Below, one piece after another: positions 22,883-32,396 of a stretch of DNA of 64,000 bases. Each line of letters starts with the position of its first letter. The first letter of the stretch is position 1. The DNA is from Ralstonia pickettii (lineage in GTDB: Bacteria > Pseudomonadota > Gammaproteobacteria > Burkholderiales > Burkholderiaceae), in NCBI RefSeq assembly GCF_000607165.1, contig NZ_JFZG01000038.1, positions 24,958-88,957 on the forward strand, read 5' to 3'. A program made the translations under genes and the position numbers. Below the pieces are notes generated by a model. The model was not told the DNA's origin. It saw only the letters and a program-made list of their open reading frames with translations, and searched no databases.

Positions 22883-23218
22883 ATGGACGACGACAAGCTG
22901 GCGAAGAGTGTCGTCATCCGGGCGGGGCAACGCCCCGCCCTGATGCTCTACGTGCCCCTCGCTGTTTTCCTCACTGAAGCAATGGTCGGCCTGGCGCTGT
23001 TCCGCCTGATTGGTTTTTGGGTTTTGACCCTTATCCCGATCCATTTCTACTTTGTCGTGAAGACGGCCGAAGACTTTCATTGGTTGACGACTTTGAAGGC
23101 GGATTTTTACCACTGGTGGCTCTTCATCAAGAACAAAGGGCTTCATGGGAAAAATGTCGTGACCTTCTGCGCAACACCGCCGAACGCAAGAAAGAACGAC
23201 TATGACGGCCTTCGTTGA
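22883..23218 (+). CDS. virB3: VirB3-like inner-membrane protein
   Basis: 111 residues with an N-terminal hydrophobic hairpin (LMLYVPLAVFLTEAMVGLAL and FWVLTLIPIHFYFVV), then an amphipathic HWWLFIKNK region. This is typical of VirB3. It overlaps the virB4 start by 17 nt. Confidence 0.8.
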   Translation: MDDDKLAKSVVIRAGQRPALMLYVPLAVFLTEAMVGLALFRLIGFWVLTLIPIHFYFVVKTAEDFHWLTTLKADFYHWWLFIKNKGLHGKNVVTFCATPPNARKNDYDGLR

Positions 23219-25856
23219 ATCCCTGATTACCAAAGAAGAACCTGCGACGAAATACATTCCGTATTCGTCGCAGGTTGACGCCCACACTTGCGTCACGATT
23301 GATCGCGATTTGACGCGCACCATTCAATTCAACGGCATTCCCTTTGAGACGATGGGGAAGGACGAGTTGAATGGCTATACGGCTCAGTTATTTGCCGCCG
23401 TCAACACCCTCGGGGCAAACAACACCCGCGTGGCATTGTGGAGCCACATGGTTCGTCGCAAGCTGCAATATGACCTGAGCGATATCGAGTACGACAACCA
23501 CTTTTCTCAAATGCTTGGCGACCAGTATGCCAAGCGCGTCGACAAGAAGACGTTCTATCTGAACGAGCTGTATCTTTCGACGGTGTACCGGACAGCACCA
23601 GGCCGAGCTGAGCGACTTGGCTCCAAGCTCGACAAGACAGGAAGCCGCGCGCTACTTGAGGCTGGCGTTGAGCAGATCGACCGCATCACCAATCAGCTCC
23701 GCCGCAGTCTTCGCCGCTTCCACCCGACCGTGCTTGGGGTGCAAGAGTTTGAAGACAAGCCCGCCCTGTCCGAGCTGCAATCCTTCTATGGGCTCATTCT
23801 CAATGGGGAATGGGCTCCGGTTCCTCTCGAAAGCTATTCGGTTCGATATGCCATTCAGCGTAGCGAACTGAACTTCGGGACGGAAATTATTGAAATCATG
23901 GGGCCGACCCGTTCCCGGTTTGCAGGAATCATCGGCCTCAAAGCGCCCTATGGTGCAACGGAAATCGACGCGTCTGTGTTCCACAGTCTGCTGCGGTTGC
24001 CGTGCGAGTTCATCCTTAGCCAGTCGCTCACCTTCCTGCCGATTAACAAGGCCGACAAGTTTCTCGACCAGCAAATTTCGAACTTCTCAAGCACCGACCA
24101 AGAATCGAACAAAACGCAACTGGACGAACTGAAGGCCGCTCGGAACAACCTCTCATCCGGCAAGTTTGGGATGGGCGAGCACGAATTCATCTTGACCATC
24201 TACGGTGATTCCATCCAAGAGGTCAACGAGGGTATCGGCTTTGCTGTCGCCGCGTTGGAAGAAAAGAACCTGACGGCAATCCGCAAGCGCCGTGGCAAGC
24301 TCATCACGCAGTATTTCGGCATGCTGCCCGGCAACTTCATCACTGAACGGCTCGATGCGATGCCGATCAGCACGGACAACTTTGCTGCGTTCTTCCCGAT
24401 GCATAACTTCCTCACAGGCCGCGCAGATGGCAGCCAGTGGGGGATGCCTATCACGGTATTTGAGACCACGAGCGGAGCACCGTATTTCTTCAACTATCAC
24501 GTCACCCGGAAAAGTCTGAAGAACCAGGGCATCAGGCTCGAATACACAGAAGAGAGGGAAGAGGGTGACGACGCTGAAGACGAGGATGAAGACCAGCAAA
24601 GCATGCAGGATGTTGTATCAGCGCCGGCCATTATTAGCTCGCGTGGTGACGATGTGAGCGATCCGGCCAAGCTGGCTGGTGCATCCGCCGAAGGTGAACG
24701 GGAAGGGCGCGCTGCGCGAGAGCACAAAAAGGAGCTGGGCAACTACATCATCATCGGCCCGTCTGGTTCCGGCAAGACGCTTACGAAAATGCAGCTTCGC
24801 GCATTGCTGCGTAAAAAGCGGAAGGGTCTTGGTGTGCGGCCCTTCAAGACCTACGCCTGGGACAAGGACTATGGCGAGGAAATTCTGATTCGGGCGATGG
24901 GGGGGCGCTACTTCACCTTCGAACCTGGCAAGCCGACCGGCCTGAATCCGTTCTCGCTTCCTGATACGCCCCAATCGCGGCTGTTCATTATGGAACTGCT
25001 GTTGTGGTGCGCTCAGACCGATGAGACATACACGCGCTCGGGCGCAGACGACGACATTCTTTTGAGCGTGATTGACGATGTGTACAAACTCGCGGCAAAT
25101 CGGCGTTTGGCCCGGATTATGGACACGTTGCCGGGCGATGAGGATGCAAAGCGTCTACCGAATGGTGTGCTGGTAACAGGTTTGCGTGCTGCACTGAAGC
25201 GATGGATTGGCCCGGATAGCCCATACGGCTGGGTGCTCGACAACAAGGTCGATCGTTTCGATATGTCAAACGCAAACGACTTCGGGTTCGACATGACCTC
25301 GTTCCTAGACAACGAGTACGCGCGTACGCCGATTCAATTGCTCATCAACCACAAGATCGAAAGCGGTATCGATGGAAGCCCGTTTGTTCTTGATATCGCT
25401 GAAGCGTGGAAGGCCCTGAAAGACCCTTTCCTGTTGAACACCATCGAGAACAAGGCGAAAACCGTACGCAAGCAGCAGGGCATTATCGGTCTGGATACAC
25501 AAGACCCGACTGACCTCAGCAATTCCCCAATCAGGGGGACGCTGATGCAACAGTTCCCGACGCTGATCGTGCTACCGAACGATCGGGCGCACGAGAGCGA
25601 CTATGTTGACGGCCTCAAGCTCACCCGACGTGAGTTCAACTTCGTCAAACGGGAGATGCTTGATGAGCCAGGCAAGTTCCTTCTGAAGCAGGGCAATGAG
25701 TCGGTTGTTGTGAAGAACGACTTGAGTGGCATGGACGACATGATTTCCGTCCTCTCAGCAAGCATCGAAAACGTGATGGTCGTTCGTGACCTGATCGAGC
25801 AGTACGGCGAAAAGCCCGAAATTTGGCTCCCCCAATTCTTCCGTAAGAGGCACTAA
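23202..25856 (+). CDS. virB4: VirB4 ATPase
   Basis: 884 residues. The N-terminal VirB4 domain ends in an acidic insert (EEGDDAEDEDEDQQS, about 450-465). The C-terminal ATPase has Walker A GPSGSGKTLTK near residue 519 and TRSGADDDILLSVIDDVY. It energises pilus assembly and substrate transfer. The acidic loop just before the ATPase core is longer than usual. Followed by virB5 after 2 bp. Confidence 0.92.
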   Translation: MTAFVESLITKEEPATKYIPYSSQVDAHTCVTIDRDLTRTIQFNGIPFETMGKDELNGYTAQLFAAVNTLGANNTRVALWSHMVRRKLQYDLSDIEYDNHFSQMLGDQYAKRVDKKTFYLNELYLSTVYRTAPGRAERLGSKLDKTGSRALLEAGVEQIDRITNQLRRSLRRFHPTVLGVQEFEDKPALSELQSFYGLILNGEWAPVPLESYSVRYAIQRSELNFGTEIIEIMGPTRSRFAGIIGLKAPYGATEIDASVFHSLLRLPCEFILSQSLTFLPINKADKFLDQQISNFSSTDQESNKTQLDELKAARNNLSSGKFGMGEHEFILTIYGDSIQEVNEGIGFAVAALEEKNLTAIRKRRGKLITQYFGMLPGNFITERLDAMPISTDNFAAFFPMHNFLTGRADGSQWGMPITVFETTSGAPYFFNYHVTRKSLKNQGIRLEYTEEREEGDDAEDEDEDQQSMQDVVSAPAIISSRGDDVSDPAKLAGASAEGEREGRAAREHKKELGNYIIIGPSGSGKTLTKMQLRALLRKKRKGLGVRPFKTYAWDKDYGEEILIRAMGGRYFTFEPGKPTGLNPFSLPDTPQSRLFIMELLLWCAQTDETYTRSGADDDILLSVIDDVYKLAANRRLARIMDTLPGDEDAKRLPNGVLVTGLRAALKRWIGPDSPYGWVLDNKVDRFDMSNANDFGFDMTSFLDNEYARTPIQLLINHKIESGIDGSPFVLDIAEAWKALKDPFLLNTIENKAKTVRKQQGIIGLDTQDPTDLSNSPIRGTLMQQFPTLIVLPNDRAHESDYVDGLKLTRREFNFVKREMLDEPGKFLLKQGNESVVVKNDLSGMDDMISVLSASIENVMVVRDLIEQYGEKPEIWLPQFFRKRH

Positions 25857-25858
25857 TC

Positions 25859-26557
25859 ATGATCCGCAAAATTATTCTCGCAGTCAGCGCGTTTGTCGCT
25901 TTCACTGGTGTCCAGGCTCAAGGCATCTCCACGTACGACAACGCTGCGAACTTGCAGATGGTTCAGCAGCTCGTTACTGCCGCGCAGCAGTTGGAGCAGT
26001 TGAAGTCTCAGTTGGATCAGATGAAGTCGCAGTTCGATGCGCTGAATGGTTTGCGCGACGTGTCGAAGCTGTTGAATAACCAGCTTCTCTCGCAGTTCCT
26101 TACGCCAGACCAACAAGCGCTTCTTGGCGCGTTGAAGAACGGGAACGTCTCTGGTTCCCTGTCTGGTATTAGCGGCATCCTCCAGAACACGCAGCAGCAG
26201 AACGCCGTTGTCCAGTGCGCGAATGTTTCCAGCAACCAGGCCGCCCAGGCGCTCTGCAACAAGCGCTGGCAACAGGCGTCGCTTGCGCAATACACCGGCT
26301 CGCAAGGCTATGCGCAAGCCGCAGCAAACATCGACAACCTGTCGCAGTTCCTCTCGTCCATCCAAAACTCGCCCGACCCCAAGTCGCTGCAAGACCTGCA
26401 AGCGCGCATTGCACTGGAGCAAGTGAAGCAGCAGAACGAGGCTTCCAAGCTGGCGATGTTCAAGGTCATGCAGGACGCGCAAGACAGGATGGATCGCATG
26501 AACGCCGGGGCAGCCACCAACAAGATGCTCACGACCGGTTCTGGCATCCGCTTCTGA
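25859..26557 (+). CDS. virB5: VirB5-like minor pilus component
   Basis: 232 residues with a signal peptide (MIRKIILAVSAFVAFTGVQA) and a largely helical, Gln-rich body (QQLVTAAQQLEQLKSQLDQM, LQARIALEQVKQQNEASKLA). This is the VirB5/TraC pattern of a tip protein. Two Cys lie mid-protein (VVQCANVS, QALCNKRW). Confidence 0.85.
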   Translation: MIRKIILAVSAFVAFTGVQAQGISTYDNAANLQMVQQLVTAAQQLEQLKSQLDQMKSQFDALNGLRDVSKLLNNQLLSQFLTPDQQALLGALKNGNVSGSLSGISGILQNTQQQNAVVQCANVSSNQAAQALCNKRWQQASLAQYTGSQGYAQAAANIDNLSQFLSSIQNSPDPKSLQDLQARIALEQVKQQNEASKLAMFKVMQDAQDRMDRMNAGAATNKMLTTGSGIRF

Positions 26558-26581
26558 TTGCCAATTTCAGAGGAATTTGAC

Positions 26582-26890
26582 ATGCGCTATTTCACCGTTC
26601 TGTTGATCGCCGTTCTGCTGGCTGCCTGCGACCAGGAGGCACCTAAGTCGGCCGCAACCACGCCCGATCAACCCAAGGCCGTGGCGGAACCCTTGGTGGC
26701 TGCCAAGGGTTACTACGACGGAAGCGACACCGCGCCATGGCTGGCGCTGAACAAGGCATGCAAGGACGAGATTGCGGGCGGCAAGCGCGGCGTGAATTGC
26801 TCCGCTTTCGAGACTGCCAACACCGAAGCTAACAAGATGATCCGGGCCAATCCGGCCGGCTTTGTCGGTGTGCGCGTGAACCTCAAGTAA
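26582..26890 (+). CDS. Entry-exclusion-like lipoprotein (EexN type)
   Basis: 102 residues starting MRYFTVLLIAVLLAACDQ, a lipobox at residue 16. The soluble part has two further Cys (NKACKDE and VNCSAFETA) and ends in VGVRVNLK. Position between virB5 and virB6 and the KACxxE...NCxxA pattern match EexN/Eex lipoproteins that block redundant transfer. It could alternatively be counted as a VirB7, but a better VirB7 lies after virB6. Confidence 0.7.
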   Translation: MRYFTVLLIAVLLAACDQEAPKSAATTPDQPKAVAEPLVAAKGYYDGSDTAPWLALNKACKDEIAGGKRGVNCSAFETANTEANKMIRANPAGFVGVRVNLK

Positions 26891-26902
26891 AGGCAGTACA
26901 TC

Positions 26903-27892
26903 ATGGCTTCCAGCACGTTTGCTGATTTCTTCCAGAACGTCGACGGCGTATTGCAGTCGGTCTTCACGCAGGCCGCGAACGGCATGTCGGGGTATGTCCT
27001 GCCTATTGGCTGGGTGATGTTCGGCGTGTCGGCGCTGGTGTGGTCGCTCCTTGTTATGCAGGGCAAGATCGACTCGCCAATGAACGACTGGGTAATGAAG
27101 GGAATCACCATCTGCCTGATTCTCTACGCTGCTGGAAACTACTACTCAAGCTGGATTTCTGCGCCGCTGTTCAAGTTGCCCAGCGAGCTTTCCAATGCCA
27201 TCGGAACCAGCGGAAGCCCTAGCCAGATTCTCGACTCGCTGAGCGACAAGATGCAGGGCCTTTGTATGGGCATCGGCTCAGCCATGGTTGACTCCTTCCA
27301 GAACCTGAACGTGGGCGGTGGCGTGATCCTCTTGGTTGCACTGCTGCTTGTGTCCGTCGCTTGCATCCTGCTTCTCGTTGCGGCGGCCTACAACATCTTG
27401 TATGCCAAATTTGGCCTCGCGTTCGTGCTTGCTGTCGGCCCGTTCTTCGTTATCTGGTTGATCTGGAAGCAAACGCAAGCACTGTTCTACTCGTGGTTGA
27501 ACACTGCGCTGTACTTCGTCTTCCTCATCGTCGTTGCATCACTTTTCATCATCATGTTTGTCCAGATTACGGACAACTACATGACAAAGCTGACGGCGGC
27601 TGTAACCGCGCTAGCTCCCGCCGCGCCGAGCGCTAGCCTGGCGGAAAAGCTCGCAGGCTTGCTGACCCAGGCCACGATGCCGCCCGATGCTTCGACAGCG
27701 ATGAGCACGCTCAACATCCTGAGCATCGCGTTCCAGCTTGTATTCATATGCATCCCGCTCTTCTTCATCGAAATCCAACTGCCGACGATCGTCGCCAGCA
27801 TGACGAGTGGGCAGGGCGGCAGTGTTGGTAGCGGCGGCTTGATGGTGATGCAAGCCGTTCGGACAGCCGCACTCTCTGCAATGAAGAAATAA
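26903..27892 (+). CDS. virB6: VirB6-like polytopic channel protein
   Basis: 329 residues with about five to seven hydrophobic segments (LPIGWVMFGVSALVWSLLVM, VILLVALLLVSVACILLLVA, FGLAFVLAVGPFFVIWLIW, YFVFLIVVASLFIIMFVQI). The conserved central LAFVLAVGPFFV motif is typical of VirB6/TrbL. Inner-membrane core of the secretion channel. Confidence 0.88.
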   Translation: MASSTFADFFQNVDGVLQSVFTQAANGMSGYVLPIGWVMFGVSALVWSLLVMQGKIDSPMNDWVMKGITICLILYAAGNYYSSWISAPLFKLPSELSNAIGTSGSPSQILDSLSDKMQGLCMGIGSAMVDSFQNLNVGGGVILLVALLLVSVACILLLVAAAYNILYAKFGLAFVLAVGPFFVIWLIWKQTQALFYSWLNTALYFVFLIVVASLFIIMFVQITDNYMTKLTAAVTALAPAAPSASLAEKLAGLLTQATMPPDASTAMSTLNILSIAFQLVFICIPLFFIEIQLPTIVASMTSGQGGSVGSGGLMVMQAVRTAALSAMKK

Positions 27893-27916
27893 GACAACCA
27901 GTTTCCGGAGTACAAG

Positions 27917-28078
27917 ATGAAGATTTTTTCGATCGCCGCGATGACGGGGCTGGCCCTTGTTTTGTCTGCGTGCGGGACAACTCAGGCTCCGCCGCCTGAA
28001 TGCAAGGGCACGCCGCGCGCTGTGAACCATCTTCCTACCACTCGCGCAGCGCTGACTTGCACGGAGGCACAAGCATGA
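27917..28078 (+). CDS. virB7: VirB7-like small lipoprotein
   Basis: 53 residues: MKIFSIAAMTGLALVLSACG lipobox followed by TTQAPPPECKG and two later residues of interest, including one Cys near the end. It starts at ATG 27917 after TTCCGGAGTACAAG and overlaps virB8 by 4 nt. Expected to stabilise VirB9 at the outer membrane. Confidence 0.75.
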   Translation: MKIFSIAAMTGLALVLSACGTTQAPPPECKGTPRAVNHLPTTRAALTCTEAQA

Positions 28079-28968
28079 AATCCCCTCGTATGAAGCCAGC
28101 CGTTCAGGTCTATGCCGAGAACATCGATAAGGAGCAGGGATACGCTGAGGAAGAAGCTCGCAAGAAGAAGCTGCTCAAGCTGGGCGCGATCAGCGGATGG
28201 AGCATTGCAGTTCTCGTTTGCGTTTCCGTAGCCCCTTTGCTCCACCTCCAACACATCATCGCAACCGTCATCGTTGTCGACAGGGCATCCGGCGACTATC
28301 GCGTTGAGCGTGAGGGCCAGTCACTTGTGTCGTTCAACGATCCTGATTTCAATCGTCGGGCAACCTCTGACCTCGGCAAATACGTGAAGGCGCGAGAGGG
28401 CTTTACTCGTGGTGAGGCCGATAACAACTACAAGACGGTTTGGCTGATGAGCGCTCCTGAGCTGCGTGGTCAGTGGGACGCTTACTACAAGCCCGATTTG
28501 AACAAACAGTCGCCGCTCAACTTCATGCAGGCGGCGGATGGTTGGTCTCTGGAAAACCTGTCCTACTCGTTCATTCCGTCTAGCGAACGTGACGTGCGTG
28601 TCGCGCAGGTTCGCTATGACTTGATTAAGCGTCAGGGACAACTACCGACAACAAGCCAACGGATGGTGTCGACGGTGACGTTCAAATACGACAAGGCGAA
28701 TGTTCCCGAGAACATGGATGACTTCACGATCAATGCCTTCGGGTTCGTAGTGACGAACTACCGTCGTGACGAAGATGGTCCGATCCGCCCGCTAACGACG
28801 GTCGGGGCAGCGCAGCAGGGTTACACGCAGGCGCAGACAACATATCCGCAGCAGCCTGCGCCGGCACCTCAGTACCCGCAACCGGCTCAAGCCGTTGCCG
28901 CAGCACCGGCTAGTGCAGCGACGCGAGAAGGGCTCAAGAATCTCATTGCCAATGGAGCTGCCAAATGA
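28075..28968 (+). CDS. virB8: VirB8
   Basis: 297 residues with one N-terminal transmembrane helix (LGAISGWSIAVLVCVSVAPL) and a periplasmic NTF2-like VirB8 domain (DRASGDYRVEREGQ through NAFGFVVTNYRRDE). A Gln/Pro/Ala tail of about 55 residues extends beyond the usual domain. Start and stop overlap the neighbours by 4 nt. Confidence 0.9.
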   Translation: MKSPRMKPAVQVYAENIDKEQGYAEEEARKKKLLKLGAISGWSIAVLVCVSVAPLLHLQHIIATVIVVDRASGDYRVEREGQSLVSFNDPDFNRRATSDLGKYVKAREGFTRGEADNNYKTVWLMSAPELRGQWDAYYKPDLNKQSPLNFMQAADGWSLENLSYSFIPSSERDVRVAQVRYDLIKRQGQLPTTSQRMVSTVTFKYDKANVPENMDDFTINAFGFVVTNYRRDEDGPIRPLTTVGAAQQGYTQAQTTYPQQPAPAPQYPQPAQAVAAAPASAATREGLKNLIANGAAK

Positions 28969-29858
28969 AGACTCACACGCTGCGTGTCGCAATTGCTGCG
29001 GCGATGCTCGCGTGTGGCGCAGCACACGCAATAACCGTTCCCTCACCCAGCACACAAGACAAGCACTTGCAGGTGGTTCCTTTCACGACGGACGTAATTG
29101 CGGTGCAAGGCAAGATCGGAATGATGTCGCTCATCCGATTCGGTAAGGGCGAGACAGTCGTTGACTACGGGATGGGCGACAAGGAGGCATGGACGGTGAA
29201 GTATTCCGGCAACCAGATCGCCTTTGTCCCGCGTGCTCAGCAGGGCGATACCAACCTCTTGGTCGTAACCAATCGCCACAAGTATTGGTTCTCTGTTGCG
29301 ATGAGCGAAAACAGTTTCGCTGTCGATGCCGCAGACGACGATGCACCCAAGAAGAAGCGTGGGCAAAAGCAGTATCTGCCGACCACCTGGGAACTGGAAA
29401 TTCAGTATCCGGCTTCGGAGCTGCAAGCCCTTGCGGCCAAAGACCCCGCAACCGTGGCCGCCAAGGCGAAGGCCAAGATCGACACGGCGTTCGAACGTGC
29501 CAAGCGGGAGGGTCGCTTGGATGCCGATTACGGCTATATCGGTGATGACGAGCTACTTCCAACGGCCGCATACAACAACGGGGAGATGACTTTCATCTTG
29601 TTCCCCAACACGATCGCGTTGCCCCAGGTGTATGAGAAGGAGCCAGACGGAACAGAGGTCCGCTCAGCGTTTCACATGGAAGGCGACATGATGGTGATTC
29701 ATACCGTAGCGCGGAAGCTCATCATTCGCCGCGGTCGCCTTGCTGGTTGCCTCATTGACGGCCAGTACAACCCGACCGGATCAAACACAAACACGAACAC
29801 CATCTCGCCTGAAGTGCAACGCGAGCTTAATCAACCTGGCGCATCGGTGAAGGAATGA
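28965..29858 (+). CDS. virB9: VirB9
   Basis: 297 residues with a signal peptide (LRVAIAAAMLACGAAHA). The N-terminal VirB9 part begins with TTDVIAVQGKIGMMSLIRFG and the C-terminal part has YIGDDELLPTAAYNNGEMTF and the GCLIDGQYNP region. It forms the outer-membrane core complex with VirB7 and VirB10. Coupled by 4-nt overlaps on both sides. Confidence 0.9.
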   Translation: MKTHTLRVAIAAAMLACGAAHAITVPSPSTQDKHLQVVPFTTDVIAVQGKIGMMSLIRFGKGETVVDYGMGDKEAWTVKYSGNQIAFVPRAQQGDTNLLVVTNRHKYWFSVAMSENSFAVDAADDDAPKKKRGQKQYLPTTWELEIQYPASELQALAAKDPATVAAKAKAKIDTAFERAKREGRLDADYGYIGDDELLPTAAYNNGEMTFILFPNTIALPQVYEKEPDGTEVRSAFHMEGDMMVIHTVARKLIIRRGRLAGCLIDGQYNPTGSNTNTNTISPEVQRELNQPGASVKE

Positions 29859-31114
29859 GACTGCGTGACAAAACGGAAAAGCCGGCGACAGAGGATCGCG
29901 CTGAGCTGAAAGAGAAGGTGATTGTCGGTGCGTCGCCTGGGCAAAAGCTGGTCGGCGCAGTGGCAGCGGTGGGCGCGGTCGGCGTGATATTCGGCGGCTT
30001 GGCATACAACTTTTGGTATCTGCCACACCAGAAGGCTCAGGGTTCGCCTGCTCAAGCCAAACAGTCGTCTCAAGAGCAAGCCCCGCCGTCTTCGCCATCG
30101 CTTCATCTGAACCCGCTGGGTACGGCGCAAGCCGCTGATGCTCAGCCGATTGGTGGGCAACCTCCGCTGCCCCCCGGGTTGATGGGTGGCATGCCGGCAT
30201 CTGCACAACCGCAGGCGGCCGGCACGATGCCGATGCCGGCTGAAAGCGCTAGCCAGCAACCCAGCGCTCAGCAGCAACAGAAAGAGCAACAGGAACGCGA
30301 GATTCTGAAGCGCAAGCTCAATAGCGACATGGGCGGCATGCCAAACCAGGGCGGTGCTCGCGTGATGCCCGTGGCGGCTGCCGCGACGCAATCTGGTGCA
30401 CCGGCCGCGCCGGCAACGCCGGCAGGCGCAACCCTTCTGAGCGGCAACGCCACAGGGGCCAATGACTTTTCGGGGCGGCTCATTCCCACATCGACCCCGA
30501 AGGTGGCTGCCTCCTACATCCCCAATCCGAGCCTCACGATCAAGAAGGGCACGCCCATCCGCTGCACGCTTGATACCGCGATGAACAGCGATGCGCCTGG
30601 GTTCGTGAGCTGCACCGTTTCGAAGCCTGTGTACGGCATGGACGGCAAGGTCGTTCTTGTCGATCGGGGCAGCACCATCGATGGCGAAATGGCAAAGGGT
30701 CCGGAGCGCGGCAAGAAGCGGGCGCAAGTGCTTTGGGGCCGCATCGTGACGCCTCTGAATATCGCGATTCAGGTCAATTCGCCTGGCACCGACACCCTTG
30801 GCGCGGCCGGTCTCGATGGCAGCATCGACAACCACTATTGCGAGCGGTTCTGTGGCGCTTTCCTCTTCTCTGGGCTCCAAGACATTTTGCAAGGTGGCCT
30901 TCAAGCAATGAGCAACAAGAGCAGCGGGAACACGACAGTTGTGTTGCCGCAAAACACTTTGAACAGCGGGCAAAACGCGGCCGGCGAGATTCTGATGCAG
31001 GGCCGCGATGTGCAACCGACTTTCACCAAGAATCAGGGTGACGAAATCACGATCACAGTGGCCCGCGACCTTGATTTTTCGACTGCCTATCATCTTGAGG
31101 AAGTTCAGCAATGA
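29855..31114 (+). CDS. virB10: VirB10
   Basis: 419 residues: short cytoplasmic N-terminus, one transmembrane helix (LVGAVAAVGAVGVIFGGLAY), a long Pro/Gln/Ala-rich periplasmic spacer (about 60-200), and the VirB10 barrel domain (AASYIPNPSLTIKKGTPIRC onward, with VLVDRGSTIDGEM and GRIVTPLNIAIQVNSPGTDT). It spans both membranes and transmits ATP-driven changes. Confidence 0.92.
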   Translation: MRLRDKTEKPATEDRAELKEKVIVGASPGQKLVGAVAAVGAVGVIFGGLAYNFWYLPHQKAQGSPAQAKQSSQEQAPPSSPSLHLNPLGTAQAADAQPIGGQPPLPPGLMGGMPASAQPQAAGTMPMPAESASQQPSAQQQQKEQQEREILKRKLNSDMGGMPNQGGARVMPVAAAATQSGAPAAPATPAGATLLSGNATGANDFSGRLIPTSTPKVAASYIPNPSLTIKKGTPIRCTLDTAMNSDAPGFVSCTVSKPVYGMDGKVVLVDRGSTIDGEMAKGPERGKKRAQVLWGRIVTPLNIAIQVNSPGTDTLGAAGLDGSIDNHYCERFCGAFLFSGLQDILQGGLQAMSNKSSGNTTVVLPQNTLNSGQNAAGEILMQGRDVQPTFTKNQGDEITITVARDLDFSTAYHLEEVQQ

Positions 31115-32253
31115 ACCAACGAGCATCGGCGGAGGTTCTGTCGGGAGCGGAGGGCGACGGACTGGACGCCGCTCAGCGAGAACAACAGGAATTTGAGCAG
31201 GAGAAGCTTGAAGCTCTGCGGGACAGATTGCGCCTGTTCGCCCCCTTCATGAAAGAGAAGGGTGTGCAGGAAATTACTGTCAACGAGCCTGGCGCTGTCT
31301 GGCTGTGGAAGGGCGGGGCTTGGATAAGGGTGGAAGTTCCTGAGCTGACGTTCGACTATCTGAAAACGGTCGGGCGCAACCTATCGTCTTTCTCGAAAAA
31401 GCCGTTCAACCGGCACAACACTTCGCTATCGGGGCACATGCCGATCACGGGTGAACGGATCGAGATGACGCATCCGCCGACATGTCCCGAGAACACCCAC
31501 TACCTCAACATTCGCCTCCACACTGCTACGGCGTTTGCGCACGAGCAGTTTGTCGAATGGGAGTACTACAAGGACACCCGTCACGAATTCGCGTTCTCCG
31601 TTTCTGACGATCAGCGCGAGCGGTTGAAGGCCGCTTTGACCAACGAAGAACGCGAACTGTGGGAGCTGGCCCAAGCGCGCGACTGGCCGACATTCATGCG
31701 CAAGGCCGTTGAGTACAAACAGAACATCGTCGTGTCTGGCGCTACTGGTAGCGGCAAAACATCCTATATCCGGTCCCTGGTGGAGTTTGTGCCGCACTCG
31801 GAACGGCTCATCACTGTCGAAGACACGCCGGAAATGCCGTTGCCGAATCACCCCAACAACAACCGTCTTCTCTACAAGAAGACGGAAGACGGGGAGGGCG
31901 CTACAGCAAAGGATGTGCTGCACTCCGCAATGCGTAAGACACCAGACCGTGTGTTTATGGCCGAGCTGCGTGGCGACGAGGCGATGTTCTACCTATCCGG
32001 CGTTCTCGCCTCCGGCCATCCTGGCGGTATGACGACGACGCACGCCAACTCGCCCAAAGATGCGTTTTTCCGCCTCGCGATGCTTATCAAGCAATCGGGG
32101 CCTGGCGGCGGCATCGACCTGAAGGATATTTTGATGTTGCTGCGCCAAACTGTTAACGTGGTCGTGCAGCTCACGTTCGATCACGACAAGGGCCGCCGCT
32201 ACATCCCAGCGATCTACTTTGATCCGATTTATCGCCTCACTCTGCTTGATTGA
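31111..32253 (+). CDS. virB11: VirB11 hexameric ATPase
   Basis: 380 residues with Walker A SGATGSGKTSYI near residue 210, Asp box (LITVEDTPEMPLP), MAELRGDEAMFYL, and the His box TTTHANSPKDAF. It drives switching between pilus growth and substrate transfer. Last canonical gene of the VirB operon. Confidence 0.93.
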   Translation: MNQRASAEVLSGAEGDGLDAAQREQQEFEQEKLEALRDRLRLFAPFMKEKGVQEITVNEPGAVWLWKGGAWIRVEVPELTFDYLKTVGRNLSSFSKKPFNRHNTSLSGHMPITGERIEMTHPPTCPENTHYLNIRLHTATAFAHEQFVEWEYYKDTRHEFAFSVSDDQRERLKAALTNEERELWELAQARDWPTFMRKAVEYKQNIVVSGATGSGKTSYIRSLVEFVPHSERLITVEDTPEMPLPNHPNNNRLLYKKTEDGEGATAKDVLHSAMRKTPDRVFMAELRGDEAMFYLSGVLASGHPGGMTTTHANSPKDAFFRLAMLIKQSGPGGGIDLKDILMLLRQTVNVVVQLTFDHDKGRRYIPAIYFDPIYRLTLLD

Positions 32254-32254
32254 C

Positions 32255-32374
32255 GTGCAACGCCCTACAGAGCAAGAAGCTGAGCCACCGCCTCAAGAAG
32301 AGCATGCCGGTGACGATCAACCTGATTGGCCAGACTACGACATTCGCGACACCGTAGAGGGCCATTCCGCCTAA
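32255..32374 (+). CDS. Possible short acidic protein, 39 aa
   Basis: Starting at GTG 32255 (or the in-frame TTG 32246), the frame encodes a Glu/Asp/Pro/Gln-rich peptide (VQRPTEQEAEPPPQEEHAGD) ending DIRDTVEGHSA. There is no good ribosome site, and it begins at the virB11 stop. It may be a real coupled microprotein or simply spacer. Confidence 0.35.
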   Translation: MQRPTEQEAEPPPQEEHAGDDQPDWPDYDIRDTVEGHSA

Positions 32375-32396
32375 CCCATCGAAATAGGACGTACCA

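Noticed and set aside
29831..31126. 431-residue - strand frame
   Set aside because: Antisense to virB10, with Arg/His/Leu-rich composition and no domain.
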